Assembly: GCF_000426545.1 (NCBI RefSeq)
Contig: NZ_KE384536.1
Span: 1 to 64,000 of the forward strand
Direction of reading: 5' to 3'
Origin: Paenibacillus massiliensis subsp. panacisoli DSM 21345
GTDB lineage: Bacteria > Bacillota > Bacilli > Paenibacillales > Paenibacillaceae
Length of the DNA: 64,000 nucleotides
The notes below the pieces were generated by a model. That model ran no database searches. It worked only from the letters and a program-made list of their open reading frames with translations, and was not told the origin of the DNA. The position numbers and the translations under genes were made by a program. Numbering within the stretch: the stretch's first letter is position 1; the number at the start of each line of letters is the position of its first letter. Shown here one piece after another: positions 9,384 to 18,661 of this stretch.

Positions 9384-9787
9384 ACCATTGCCCCCTTGTT
9401 TCGAAATATAGAAAATACACAATTGCATAATGAATTAACCAAATTATAGCAGTGTTATCTCGTAAAAAGAATAATTTCTCCATAAAAATATAATTTAGCG
9501 GTATATTTTTTTATAGGTAACAAGAGGCTGACACCAAAGACATTCACTTATGGAATGCCTTAGTGACCTCACTGCTTAGAACAATACCTCGGGCCCAGCA
9601 CCTTGAACGAATATGATTTCAGAATGATGATCCGGGAAGCATAGTCGTTAGCAGACAACAAGTCTGTCCTCACATTCCCTCCCTTCAAGGCACTAGAACA
9701 AGGATAAGATACTAGAACAACGATAGGATAAGCGCTACTTGTAGGATGACTTGTATGATGTTACTTGTATGATGGCACTCCGAAGGT
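9384..9787 (-). promoter_or_regulatory. Spacer with the amino-sugar operon promoter and tandem repeats
   Basis: No gene is seen here. On the minus strand a TGC-extended -10 TATAAT occurs at 9443-9448, with only a weak -35 (TTCTTT, 17 bases away), fitting the start of the sugar operon. A TTTCGAAA palindrome (9399-9406) lies in its untranslated leader. The right half carries two sets of short tandem repeats, listed separately. Confidence 0.5.
9692..9774. repeat. Short degenerate tandem repeats
   Basis: Two adjacent copies of a 19-base unit beginning ACTAGAACAA (9692-9710 and 9711-9729, two mismatches) are followed by three copies of a 12-base unit ACTTGTAkGATG (9737-9748, 9749-9760, 9763-9774). 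They lie between the end of the AbrB-type gene and the sugar operon promoter. Confidence 0.8.
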
Positions 9788-10924
9788 TCAAGCTGATTCT
9801 TTCGTATGCAAGCGCGACTTAGGTGTAATGGCAGTGAATCGACGTAGCAGCAGACCCAATAATGGAGATACCACGAAGAAAATGAAAAATAATCTGAACA
9901 TCTGGTAGCCTGATACCATCGGCAGATTAGCACCGACCTCATGGGCCATTACCGCCATCTGATCCATCCCGCCGGGAGCCATGCTAAGAAAAGCCGTCGC
10001 TGTAGATGTCCCAAGCCAATGCTCGAACAGCCATGTCAGTCCCAAGGAGCCAATAATTAGCAGCATACCACTACCGAGTGCCAGCGCAGCTGTCTTGGCC
10101 AAATTACCTGAAGCCTGTTTTTTGAATGATAAGCCTACGTGAGTGCCAATCAAAAATTGCGAAGCATTCAGAAGCGCGTCTGGCAGAACGGGTGCTTCCA
10201 GCATGAACAAATGTAGAAGCGTGGTCACCAGCATCGGTCCTAGCAGAAAAGCTGTAGGTACACGAAGCCTCTGCCCCAAGAGTGCACCCAGCACACACAA
10301 CGGCGCGTAGACCCATAGTTCCGGAAATAGCTCCGCCCATGCCCCCTCCGTTGTAGCTACGGCAGCAGAAGCTACAGTTACACCTTCAGAAGAAACACTT
10401 CCACCTCCAAGCCAAGGGCTGTAGAGCAGAAGCGGCACGCAAAATACAATCATAATCAGCCTGGTTACCTGCATCATCGTGACTACGTTAATATTTACTC
10501 CACGGATTTCCTCAGCCAGTGTCACCATCTGCGATAGTCCACCCGGTACACTTCCAATCATAAGCGTGGGTAGGTCGTACTCGGTACAACGGCTGAAAAC
10601 ATAGGCAAGGATCATCGTCATGAGCAGCAGCAATGTAGTAAACAGCAGCATCAACGGAAGCTGAACCATCATCTGTCGCAAAGATTCGAGGGTGAGCGTT
10701 ATCCCTATCGAATATCCCACCACACCAATTCCTACATCGCGAAGCTGAGACGACCATCGCAAAGGCTGTCTCAGCACATTGGATACGATCAATACAGCAG
10801 TCATTGGCCCTAGTAGCCAGGGCACTGGTACACCTAGCCATGCGAACAGCGTCCCTCCTGCAAGTCCGGTCACACCTGCATAAATGAAGAAGCGCCAGGC
10901 CCCTACACTCCATTTCTTCTGCAT
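9788..10924 (-). CDS. AbrB-family integral membrane protein
   Basis: A 378-residue, very hydrophobic protein with roughly ten membrane helices arranged as two similar halves, the AbrB (PF05145) duplication. Each half has a Gly-rich PGG motif (SVPGGLSQMVTLAEE near 145 and SMAPGGMDQMAVMAHE near 320). Relatives are often misnamed ammonia monooxygenase or regulator of aidB; the function is not established, and a transport role is plausible. The ATG has GGAAGGAG about eight bases upstream. It is transcribed alone, divergent from the GH43 gene. Confidence 0.88.
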   Translation of the reverse strand: MQKKWSVGAWRFFIYAGVTGLAGGTLFAWLGVPVPWLLGPMTAVLIVSNVLRQPLRWSSQLRDVGIGVVGYSIGITLTLESLRQMMVQLPLMLLFTTLLLLMTMILAYVFSRCTEYDLPTLMIGSVPGGLSQMVTLAEEIRGVNINVVTMMQVTRLIMIVFCVPLLLYSPWLGGGSVSSEGVTVASAAVATTEGAWAELFPELWVYAPLCVLGALLGQRLRVPTAFLLGPMLVTTLLHLFMLEAPVLPDALLNASQFLIGTHVGLSFKKQASGNLAKTAALALGSGMLLIIGSLGLTWLFEHWLGTSTATAFLSMAPGGMDQMAVMAHEVGANLPMVSGYQMFRLFFIFFVVSPLLGLLLRRFTAITPKSRLHTKESA

Positions 10925-11080
10925 AACAGTCTCCTTCCACTTATGCGGATCGAGTCGGCGAGCCTTCTCTTCTTCGCAATCTCTCTATCCGTCCTCTCTC
11001 AATATGTACATTATAACATTGTGCTGAAGGCGCCTGAGGCTGTTCATGGAATTAAGGCATCAGCCAAATGAAATATCCAC

Positions 11081-11130
11081 TTGAATTGTCCAGATTTTTA
11101 CATAAAATAGTAAATGTAAGCGCTTTTATT
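11081..11130 (+). promoter_or_regulatory. Promoter with cre-like catabolite repression site for the GH43 gene
   Basis: A candidate promoter has -35 TTGAAT (11081-11086), a 16-base spacer and -10 TAAAAT (11103-11108). Immediately downstream, 11114-11130 reads ATGTAAGCGCTTTTATT, matching the Bacillus cre consensus WTGNAARCGNWWWCAWW except for one base. Its position at the transcription start fits CcpA repression of a polysaccharide-degrading enzyme. Confidence 0.65.
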
Positions 11131-11159
11131 TCTTGTGAATATTAGGGAGGTGTATGAAG

Positions 11160-13037
11160 ATGAGGAAAAAGAACAAGGTCTGGATTCTTGTACTCGTATT
11201 CACGCTTATGGTATTGGCTGGCCCACCTGAGAGGACACAAGCAGCAAGTACCCCCATCACGAATGGAACAGATTGGTTCGACACGGCTGGCAATCCCATT
11301 CAGGCGAACAGCGGCAACATCCTGCAGGTAGGAAACACATATTATTGGTACGGTGAGCATGCAGTGAACGGCAAGTTCGACAGTGTGAATGTCTACACAT
11401 CTACGGATCTGAAGAACTGGACCTTCAACAATGCAATTCTGACCAAGCATTCGGCAGACGAACTGAACTCCAGCAAGATTGAACGCCCGAAAGTCATTTA
11501 TAATGCCTCAACTGAACAATATGTACTTTGGGCACATTACGAAAATGGCACGGATTACAACCTCGGTCGGGTCGCAGTCGCGACCAGCAGCACACCAGAC
11601 GGCCCCTTCACTTATGTAGGTAGCTTCCGGCCCCTGAACTACGAATCTCGTGATATGACAGTGTTTGTAGATACAGATGGGACAGGCTATCTAGTGACGG
11701 CCTCTCGCAAGAATGGCGGGGCCAATGACACCATGGCCATCTTCAAAATGAATGCGGACTATACAAACGTGGAATCCTTCGAGGGCTGGCTCTTCGAGAA
11801 CGCCTACCGTGAGGCTCCTGCCATTGTCAAAAAGGGGACTCGCTACTACCTCTTCACCTCGCAAGCTTCGGGATGGTATCCGAATCAAGGTGCGTATGCC
11901 ACCGCCACGTCCATGACTGGACCTTGGTCAACGCTGAAGCCATTTGGTAACTCATCGGCCTTTGCCTCACAGATTCACGATATCGCTACAATCACTGGCG
12001 AGAGCACTACCTCTTATATCTATATGGGCGATCGCTGGAATCCGATGAAGCTGGGCGAGCACAAACATATTTGGCTTCCACTTTCCCTGAATGATGCAGA
12101 CGGTACCGCCTCCCTGGATTGGTACAAGGAATGGGACATCGACGCCACTACCGGTACAGTAACCCTCCCTGAACTGGTCAATCATGCTCAAGGCCAACCA
12201 GCAACCGCCATCTCGACTGCCTCAGGCTCCTCACCCTCCCATGTCAATGATGGCAATTATCAGACCTCATGGGTGGCTTCATCCAACACCTGGCCTGCCT
12301 GGTGGCAGGTAGACCTCGGCTCAGCTCAGACCATCACGGAGGTCGACATTTCGTGGTTCATGTACAAAGGCTCCGAGGGCTATTATAAGTATAAAATTGA
12401 AGTCAGTAACGATGGAGTCAATTACTCCACCATTGACCGTACTAACAATCTTACCTATGGCTTCACTACGGATGCCGTCCATTTCACTGCACGATATGTA
12501 CGTATTCAGATGGTGAACGCGGTACTATGGAACAACCCTGGCAACTGGTATACCCCTACTCTCCATGAAGTCAAATTACTTGGACCTGCTGAGCCTGAAG
12601 CCTTAACTCACAGCCGCTTCAGCTCACACAATTATCCAGAGCGCTATATTCGCCATGCGAACTTTGCCGCAAGGATTGATACCAACGTCTCCCCTGAGCT
12701 TGACTCACACTTTCGCGTAATACCTGGTCTCGCCCATACAGATGGGGTATCTCTGGAATCTATTAATTTTCCCGGTTACTTTCTAAAGCGTGATTCAGGT
12801 GATTCGAGCAACAAAATCATATTAGGGGCTTATAGTAACACCGACAGCTATAAAGGTGACGCCACCTTCCGGATTGTTCCTGGTTGGGCAGAGAGCAATA
12901 AGCTCTCCTTCGAGTCCTATAATCAGCCCGGGATCTATATCCGTCATTATGATTATGCGCTGCGGCTTAACACGGTGAATGAATCCAGCAGCAGTATGTT
13001 GAAGAGTGATGCCACCTTTGGAAGGGTAGATTTATAG
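11160..13037 (+). CDS. Secreted glycoside hydrolase GH43 with F5/8 type C and AbfB domains
   Basis: A 625-residue secreted enzyme. The signal peptide is residues 1 to about 28 (ending TQAAS). A five-bladed GH43 domain (about 30-330) shows YYWYGEH, SRDMTVFVD (Asp165, candidate pKa-modulating residue) and YREAPAIV (Glu218, candidate acid). An F5/8 type C carbohydrate-binding domain (about 340-478) and a C-terminal AbfB/CBM42-like arabinose-binding domain (about 482-625, HSRFSSHNYPERYIRH) follow. The catalytic domain resembles the galactan 1,3-beta-galactosidase group of GH43; CBM42 points to arabinogalactan or arabinan as target. The ATG at 11160 is preferred over 11154 because GGAGG is nine bases from it and only three from the other. 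Confidence 0.88.
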   Translation: MRKKNKVWILVLVFTLMVLAGPPERTQAASTPITNGTDWFDTAGNPIQANSGNILQVGNTYYWYGEHAVNGKFDSVNVYTSTDLKNWTFNNAILTKHSADELNSSKIERPKVIYNASTEQYVLWAHYENGTDYNLGRVAVATSSTPDGPFTYVGSFRPLNYESRDMTVFVDTDGTGYLVTASRKNGGANDTMAIFKMNADYTNVESFEGWLFENAYREAPAIVKKGTRYYLFTSQASGWYPNQGAYATATSMTGPWSTLKPFGNSSAFASQIHDIATITGESTTSYIYMGDRWNPMKLGEHKHIWLPLSLNDADGTASLDWYKEWDIDATTGTVTLPELVNHAQGQPATAISTASGSSPSHVNDGNYQTSWVASSNTWPAWWQVDLGSAQTITEVDISWFMYKGSEGYYKYKIEVSNDGVNYSTIDRTNNLTYGFTTDAVHFTARYVRIQMVNAVLWNNPGNWYTPTLHEVKLLGPAEPEALTHSRFSSHNYPERYIRHANFAARIDTNVSPELDSHFRVIPGLAHTDGVSLESINFPGYFLKRDSGDSSNKIILGAYSNTDSYKGDATFRIVPGWAESNKLSFESYNQPGIYIRHYDYALRLNTVNESSSSMLKSDATFGRVDL

Positions 13038-13059
13038 CGGTAGATCTAAATGAATATGG

Positions 13060-13094
13060 AGGACAGAGCGCACCCTGCTGTGTCCTTTTTATTT
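13060..13094 (+). terminator. Rho-independent terminator of the GH43 gene
   Basis: AGGACA (13060-13065) pairs with TGTCCT (13081-13086) and a T run follows directly. It begins 22 bases after the GH43 stop codon. Confidence 0.65.
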
Positions 13095-13215
13095 TCTAAA
13101 TTATTGATTTAAAAGCTGGCCAGATTATACGATTCAGCCCACCATCTGCAATTATGATATATTAAACTAATAATAATCTAGTTATTACCAGTAATCTCCC
13201 TATAAAATGATAATC

Positions 13216-13243
13216 ACTCACTTGAAGGAACTCACTTGAAGGG
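13216..13243 (+). repeat. Perfect-core 14-base tandem duplication before a start codon
   Basis: ACTCACTTGAAGGA is followed directly by ACTCACTTGAAGGG. The second copy supplies part of the purine-rich ribosome site for the gene starting at 13256. Confidence 0.85.
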
Positions 13244-13255
13244 TAGGTATAACTT

Positions 13256-14566
13256 ATGGAAGTTGTCCATCAGCTATGGCTGTTGAAGCAAATCTATCAT
13301 CAGAGCACCATTTGGGATGAGGAGCTTAAGACTTCGCGGCATCCCATTCCGGCAGAGATATCGGAGACGGATTTGGAAGCACTCCAGACCAGCGGCCATC
13401 CTCCCAACCACTTTGTAAGTCCGCAGCATGAACAGACAATGACTGAATTAAGACAGCTCGCCGAGCCCTGGACATTGAATCAGTCAGCGCAAGCCTTCGT
13501 GGCCTCATTATGGTCAGCGCCGATGATTTGGCGTTCATTGCTTACTGGCAAGCTGATTGCAGAGGCCGTTCCTGATCACGAGTTCGCTCCTTACCCTTCC
13601 TCTAGTACTTGCCAAATCTGTGGCTTGAGCGTCTCTGGGGCAACAGATACGAGTCTGGAGTGGTATTGGAGAATGACTAGTGGAACTCCACTGGACGGCA
13701 ACCTTTTTGGACATGTGCTGGCACTTCAGGAAATGATGGGACAAGAGCTTCCCACCCCTAACGAATATGATCGCTGGACACTCCGTGCCATATTGACGGT
13801 GCTTCGCTCGCTACCAGCCAATACACGGTATAGTAAGGCAGCCTTGGCACTCAAAAAAGAACGGCTGCTGCCTACACGTAGCGAGTACGCCTACCGCAAT
13901 CTATTAGAGACTTTGGGGCTAATCGGTATTTTGGATACGACGGATTATCCCGGAATGGCAACCGAATTCACATCGTACCAGAAGCGTGACCAGCGTCCCA
14001 ACATTCGGGTTGAGGTGCAGGCACCGCTGGCGTGGTGGGATTCCTCCATTGGTATTAATGAGACAACCTTGGCTCGGATTTTTGGGGATTACGATCTCTC
14101 CAACGTATCACTGGACGACAGACCTCAGCAGCTCCCGGATCTAAAGGAAACGATATTAGGCGCTTGGGAGCATAAAAAAAAGCCACGGGCAAAAGTACCA
14201 AAGGCTTCACCCGACGCAGGAACCGGCAAGGTGCAGGCAGGCGATGTATACGCCGTTCGCGTCAGAGATGGGATATGGATTACAGTGTATTGCCATGAGC
14301 TCATGGATCAGCGGGTTAAGGTCGAATATCTTGACGGAGTCTATCCGGAAATGCCGGCCAAGACGGATCTGACGATGACCTTTCGCCCAAGGAAGGACGG
14401 ACGCTGGCAATGCTCGGTGATTGCCATTGATTCCACGAGCTGGGTCAGAAGAGTGGCACGAGAGCTGCCTTGTCCAGCTTCACAACTGCCGGAGCCTGAT
14501 CGCATACCGTTTCATAACGCCAAGGATTTGAAGCATATGGCCAGCTGGTGTTTCCCCGAAATCTAG
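13256..14566 (+). CDS. Hypothetical protein, 436 residues, unrecognised family
   Basis: I do not recognise this protein. It is soluble, without a signal peptide or membrane helices, and Trp-rich. A Cys pair CQIC near residue 118 resembles half of a metal site, with further single Cys residues later. A Lys-rich linker (about 303-315, KKKPRAKVPK) separates a mostly helical N-terminal part from a C-terminal beta-rich domain starting AGDVYAVRVRDGIWITVY. The codon pattern matches its neighbours and the frame is intact, with an AAGGGTAGG ribosome site. It is a single-gene unit followed by a terminator. Context gives no functional clue. Confidence 0.8.
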   Translation: MEVVHQLWLLKQIYHQSTIWDEELKTSRHPIPAEISETDLEALQTSGHPPNHFVSPQHEQTMTELRQLAEPWTLNQSAQAFVASLWSAPMIWRSLLTGKLIAEAVPDHEFAPYPSSSTCQICGLSVSGATDTSLEWYWRMTSGTPLDGNLFGHVLALQEMMGQELPTPNEYDRWTLRAILTVLRSLPANTRYSKAALALKKERLLPTRSEYAYRNLLETLGLIGILDTTDYPGMATEFTSYQKRDQRPNIRVEVQAPLAWWDSSIGINETTLARIFGDYDLSNVSLDDRPQQLPDLKETILGAWEHKKKPRAKVPKASPDAGTGKVQAGDVYAVRVRDGIWITVYCHELMDQRVKVEYLDGVYPEMPAKTDLTMTFRPRKDGRWQCSVIAIDSTSWVRRVARELPCPASQLPEPDRIPFHNAKDLKHMASWCFPEI

Positions 14567-14642
14567 TCAAGGGATAAGAGCAGGGTCTGGCACTTGAACA
14601 CTCTATTACAGCAAGATTTCCAGTCTATTGGCTGCCAAAATA

Positions 14643-14696
14643 GTAAAAGGGCTGTCCCTTGTCATCTCCATGACAATAGGACAACCCTTTTTTTGC
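14643..14696 (+). terminator. Rho-independent terminator
   Basis: AAAAGGGCTGTCC pairs with GGACAACCCTTTT around a loop that itself contains a TGTCAT/ATGACA stem; a run of T follows. It ends the 436-residue hypothetical gene. Confidence 0.8.
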
Positions 14697-14742
14697 GTGA
14701 GAAGTCTAGGTCAGGCACCTGCTCCAGACTACAGAATGATTG

Positions 14743-14769
14743 AACTCGAGAGCATAACTCCGAGAGCAT
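14743..14769. repeat. Short tandem duplication, 13-14 bases
   Basis: AACTCGAGAGCAT is followed directly by AACTCCGAGAGCAT, in the spacer before the end of the DUF420 gene. Confidence 0.75.
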
Positions 14770-14807
14770 TATGAGGTATGAAGATAGCTAAAGAACTGTT
14801 CAGTCCA

Positions 14808-15371
14808 TTAATAATACGGAGCCATGAACAGGTACACCACTACTCCTGTGAAGCTGACATACAGCCAGATCGGCATCGTCCAACGGGCAATCTTGCGGTG
14901 CTTCTCCACCTGCATCGTCCATCCCCATACAACAGAGAACAGTGCCAGTGGCACAATAATGGCCGCCAGGAAGCTATGTGTAATCAGAATAAAGAAATAA
15001 ATCGGCCGAACGATTCCTTCGCCACCGAACTTCGCTGTCCCAGGGGACATGTAATGGAAGGTCAGGTAGGTGACAAGAAATAACAGTGTACTTGTGAATG
15101 CCGCCATAATAAATCTTTTGTGAATTGTGACATTCTTCTTGATGATAGCAAACAAAGCTGCTAGCAAAAAGATAAAGGTGAAGCTGTTGAAAATAGCGTT
15201 CATGCGTGGCAAGAGGGACAGATCAAAGTGTACCTCGCCCTGATATCCCAGCGGAGTAAAGAACAACGCGAGAATGATAGCATTGGCTACCAGAGATACC
15301 GTGACAATCAGTCCGGTAAAATTCCGGTTGGTCGTAGGCTGCTGGAGCTTGTCCTTGGACGCTTTGCTCAT
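14808..15371 (-). CDS. DUF420 family membrane protein (CtaM/YozB-like)
   Basis: A 187-residue protein with about five transmembrane helices and conserved His residues in or near them (NVTIHKRFIMAAF, LTFHYMSPG, ILITHSFLAAI). This is the DUF420/YozB family. A staphylococcal relative, CtaM, is needed for cytochrome aa3 oxidase maturation, so a role in terminal oxidase assembly is the best guess. No ctaA, ctaB or oxidase gene is adjacent. The ATG has AAAGGAG upstream. Transcribed alone on the minus strand. Confidence 0.85.
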   Translation of the reverse strand: MSKASKDKLQQPTTNRNFTGLIVTVSLVANAIILALFFTPLGYQGEVHFDLSLLPRMNAIFNSFTFIFLLAALFAIIKKNVTIHKRFIMAAFTSTLLFLVTYLTFHYMSPGTAKFGGEGIVRPIYFFILITHSFLAAIIVPLALFSVVWGWTMQVEKHRKIARWTMPIWLYVSFTGVVVYLFMAPYY

Positions 15372-15706
15372 GAGAATGGATTCTCCTTTAGTTATTTTAA
15401 AATTGTAATAATTCTATTATATTGAACGCCATCCATCACTGTGAAGTGACAACACTATGAACAATGTGGCTTCCATATAGTCATCTTGATAAGTCATCTT
15501 GCTATTCTAACCCATTCCTCCTCAAAACACACCTACTCTCATCACACCCTGTTTGTATTTTTGTCTATTAGCTTTTATACATAATGTCGATAAATTAATG
15601 CGATTTTGTCGAATCATACTTCATTTGTTGTTAGAATTTGTCGAGATACATATTATATGCGCAACAAAATACTACTTAAGACTCATTTAAAAAGGAGATC
15701 ACGATT
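15372..15706 (+). other. Divergent spacer before the chemoreceptor gene
   Basis: No gene is seen in these 335 bases. TGTCGA occurs three times (15585, 15607, 15639); the first continues as GTCGATAA, which resembles the -10 element of motility sigma factor SigD (GCCGATAT), but no clear TAAA -35 lies at the right distance. AAAAAGGAG just before 15707 is the ribosome site of the chemoreceptor gene. Confidence 0.4.
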
Positions 15707-17317
15707 ATGAAATGGTTCAATAATCTCAAGACTGCTGTGAAAATCCTTACTTCATTCCTAGTCATATGTGTTATCCTTGGGGTGATGGGCATTTATTCGA
15801 TCAAAAACCTTGAATCCATGAACAGCAGCATGAATGAGTTGTACGACAAGAACCTCACCGCCGTAAGGCTGGTATCCAACGTCGAGAGCTTGTACCAGCG
15901 TATGCGCGTGAACATTGTGGATCTCACTGCGGCACAGACTGATGCTGACGAGCAGAGAATTATGGACCGTATGAATGAGCGCGCCCGTGATGTCCAGTCG
16001 GCTATTGATCAATACCGTCCATTAGCCACTACACAAGAAGAGATGGATGAGCTCGCTAATTTCGAAAAGATATATGCGCAATATGTAGACAGATACGAGA
16101 CCGCGAAGCAGCTGGCTGCAAGCGACGATATCGCTGCCTTCAACGAATTCAATAATGAGACTCTCCTCGCGATTGGAGATGAGGTCAGCGCAAGTCTGGA
16201 TCATCTAATTAAGCTTAATGTCGAAGCCGCACAAGATACCAACGATCTGGCTGACCAAAATTACGGCACCGCGATGACTCTTACGATTACCTTGATTATC
16301 GGAGCCGTGGTTGTGAGCATCCTGATTGGACTTATTGTAGCGAACTCCATCACCAAGCCGCTGAATTATATGGTCGCCTTGATCGAAAAGGTGTCAAAGG
16401 GCGATCTGACCGAGAAATCCGTACTGGATTCCAAGGAGGAGATCGGACAGGTATCCAGATCCCTGAATAAAATGATCGATAATTTCCGTAATTTGATCGG
16501 AGGCATTATCATTACATCCCAAAATGTAGGAGCCTCTTCGCAGCAGATTGCAGCCAGCAGCGAGGAAATCGCCGGAAGTAGCTCCAGTCAGGCAGATGCA
16601 GCCTCCTCCATATCTGATTTGTTCAAGGAATTGACCGAAGCGGTCAATTCAGTAGCAAGTAGCGCTGAGGAAGCGGCCGAGCTATCCAACCAGACCCTGA
16701 GTGTGGCCCAGGAAGGCGAGAAGGTCGTCCAAGCTTCGAAGCAAGGGATGGATGAGATTCGCCAGACGATGAATTTGCTCGAGGGCGATTCCGATAAGAT
16801 CGGTGAGATTATTGAAGTTATCGATGACATTGCAGCCCAGACGAACCTATTAGCTCTTAACGCTGCTATTGAGGCGGCAAGAGCAGGCGATCAAGGCAAA
16901 GGCTTCGCCGTTGTCGCGAATGAGGTTCGCAAGCTGGCAGAGCGCAGTGGTAGCGCGACCAAGGAGATTACCAGCATTATTAAAACCATGCAATCCAATA
17001 CTAAGCGGAGCGCTTCCATTGTAGGAGAAAATGTCGTACAATCTAATCGTACCGAGGAAGTATTCCAGACTATTATGGATATGGTAAGCAGTTCTTCCCT
17101 GAAGGTAAATGAGATTGCTGCTGCATGCGAGGAGCAAGCGGCGCAAGCCTCCGATGTCATGCTGTCTGTGGAGACCATTGCTTCAGCAAGCGAGGAATCT
17201 GCTGCAGCCTCCGAGGAGACGGCATCCACTAGCCAGGCTTTGGCCCATTTGGCCGAGGAGCTTAATGAATCAGTATCTGTATTTCAAATTCCAAAATCTA
17301 CAGGACGTGACTTATGA
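15707..17317 (+). CDS. Methyl-accepting chemotaxis protein
   Basis: A 536-residue chemoreceptor. One membrane helix (about 13-33), a four-helix-bundle extracellular sensor (about 35-188), a second helix (about 190-212), a HAMP domain (about 213-265) and a long cytoplasmic coiled coil follow in order. The signalling tip shows the highly conserved core DDIAAQTNLLALNAAIEA and the following GKGFAVVANEVRKLAERS. It relays ligand binding to CheA/CheW to control motility. The C terminus has no obvious CheR-tethering pentapeptide. Its stop overlaps the next gene's start by four bases (ATGA). Confidence 0.95.
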   Translation: MKWFNNLKTAVKILTSFLVICVILGVMGIYSIKNLESMNSSMNELYDKNLTAVRLVSNVESLYQRMRVNIVDLTAAQTDADEQRIMDRMNERARDVQSAIDQYRPLATTQEEMDELANFEKIYAQYVDRYETAKQLAASDDIAAFNEFNNETLLAIGDEVSASLDHLIKLNVEAAQDTNDLADQNYGTAMTLTITLIIGAVVVSILIGLIVANSITKPLNYMVALIEKVSKGDLTEKSVLDSKEEIGQVSRSLNKMIDNFRNLIGGIIITSQNVGASSQQIAASSEEIAGSSSSQADAASSISDLFKELTEAVNSVASSAEEAAELSNQTLSVAQEGEKVVQASKQGMDEIRQTMNLLEGDSDKIGEIIEVIDDIAAQTNLLALNAAIEAARAGDQGKGFAVVANEVRKLAERSGSATKEITSIIKTMQSNTKRSASIVGENVVQSNRTEEVFQTIMDMVSSSSLKVNEIAAACEEQAAQASDVMLSVETIASASEESAAASEETASTSQALAHLAEELNESVSVFQIPKSTGRDL

Positions 17318-17757
17318 CATCTCCCACACACACATCGCAGTATATTGTAATATCCATTGATGATCAGCTATATGGCATGGCTATGACCTCTGCTCATGAG
17401 ATCATGACCGTTCCTGCCCTTACCAGGCCCGCAGGTGCACCCTACGAGGTGATGGGGTTGATCGAGCTGCAGAACAAGATTGTACCCGTGATCAGCCTGC
17501 GTCATCTGTTCGATCTAGGCGGAGCAGAGCTTGATGATCGCGCACGCATTATTATCGTGTCAATAGACGGGAACTATGCCGCACTGTTGGTGGATGAGGT
17601 CATACAGATCTCAGAGTATCGTGAACTGCTCCCGACCCGCTCCGGCTGGAACAACAGTGGCTACATTATGGGCTATGCCAAGCAAGGGGAACAAGGAGAG
17701 ACCTCCCTTGTAGGAATTCTTCATATGGATCGCATCTTGAGCTTTATATACAATTAG
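17314..17757 (+). CDS. CheW-like chemotaxis coupling protein
   Basis: A 147-residue single CheW domain: a beta-rich fold with YIVISIDDQLYGMAM at the start, the PVISLRHLFDL segment in the middle and ALLVDEVIQI later. CheW bridges chemoreceptors to CheA. It overlaps the receptor gene by four bases, so the two form a coupled pair that may operate as a private receptor-adaptor module; the main che operon is not in the window. The frame is complete and ends before a strong terminator. Confidence 0.93.
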   Translation: MTSPTHTSQYIVISIDDQLYGMAMTSAHEIMTVPALTRPAGAPYEVMGLIELQNKIVPVISLRHLFDLGGAELDDRARIIIVSIDGNYAALLVDEVIQISEYRELLPTRSGWNNSGYIMGYAKQGEQGETSLVGILHMDRILSFIYN

Positions 17758-17779
17758 TTAATTAGTTAGTCACGCGTAC

Positions 17780-17822
17780 AAACAAGACCATCTCGTTCCC
17801 TCGAACGCGGATGGTCTTGTTT
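17780..17822. terminator. Bidirectional terminator
   Basis: A perfect 13-base stem, AAACAAGACCATC (17780-17792) with GATGGTCTTGTTT (17810-17822), lies between the convergent cheW-like and epimerase genes; its A/T ends allow use in both directions. Confidence 0.88.
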
Positions 17823-17838
17823 GGTTCACGACTCTGGT

Positions 17839-18630
17839 TCACGGTTGATGCTTGTGCACAGCACCCCCACCCTGGTATCGGGTCTCGTCATGCTTCAACG
17901 GCTCTCCGCGTCTAGCTGCCTCTCTTAGCCAGTCTGCACCGTTATCAACCGGATCATATCCAATGAGTTCCTTCAAATAGGAAATATCATAATAGTTATG
18001 TTCATTGGCTGATGTACCATACATCGAGATGAAGCGCGTGCTGTCCTCGGCCTCAATACAGCGATGCACCAGCTGTACCATGTCCCGGTGTGATATCCAG
18101 ATATGCGCCGAGCGCTCACTATGCGGACGATTATCCGCTGTGAAATTGCCAATTCTGAGATTGATAGAGGACAAGCCGTGCTTATCTGCGTACAGCTGAC
18201 CCAATAGCTCAATGTAACACTTGCTCAGTCCATAAAAGCTGTCAGGACGATAGGGATCTGTAGGCTCGACCTCCTCATGAAGCTTGTAGTAGCCCGTAGC
18301 ATGGTTGGAGCTAGCAAAAATAATTCTTCTTACGCCTTGCTCGCGAGCCGCCTCATATAGCAAATAAGCCCCGGTAACATTGACAGGCAAAATTTTACCC
18401 AGAAAATCCTCCTCATCCTTCGCCCAGGCACAGTGCACAATCGTATCCATCCCCCGGGCAAGCTCCTTGAGGCGCTCTCCATCCGTTATGTTCAAAGCTG
18501 TGATTCCCCGTTCAGGGTCCTCATTCAGATCTGCTCCGATAATATCGTAGGATTTCACCTGTCGCAGGCCTTCCAGCAGACAATGGCCGATGCTGCCAGC
18601 CGCACCAGTAATCAGAATTTTCCGTCTCAT
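17839..18630 (-). CDS. NAD-dependent epimerase/dehydratase family protein
   Basis: A 263-residue extended short-chain dehydrogenase. It has the nucleotide motif GAAGSIG (residues 9-15), a Ser-bearing FASSNHATGY and the YGLSK motif with catalytic Tyr and Lys. Size and overall sequence resemble the uronate dehydrogenase-like group, which oxidises galacturonate or glucuronate, but the substrate cannot be fixed from sequence. The ATG follows GGAGGG by about eight bases. It ends at a shared terminator with cheW. The small acetyltransferase gene lies 31 bases upstream, so both may be one transcript. Confidence 0.88.
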   Translation of the reverse strand: MRRKILITGAAGSIGHCLLEGLRQVKSYDIIGADLNEDPERGITALNITDGERLKELARGMDTIVHCAWAKDEEDFLGKILPVNVTGAYLLYEAAREQGVRRIIFASSNHATGYYKLHEEVEPTDPYRPDSFYGLSKCYIELLGQLYADKHGLSSINLRIGNFTADNRPHSERSAHIWISHRDMVQLVHRCIEAEDSTRFISMYGTSANEHNYYDISYLKELIGYDPVDNGADWLREAARRGEPLKHDETRYQGGGAVHKHQP

Positions 18631-18661
18631 TCATCATCCCTCCACTATATCAGGATATGAT

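Noticed and set aside
15372..15706. Firm SigD promoter
   Set aside because: The -10-like GTCGATAA has no TAAA element at the required distance, so it is recorded only as weak.
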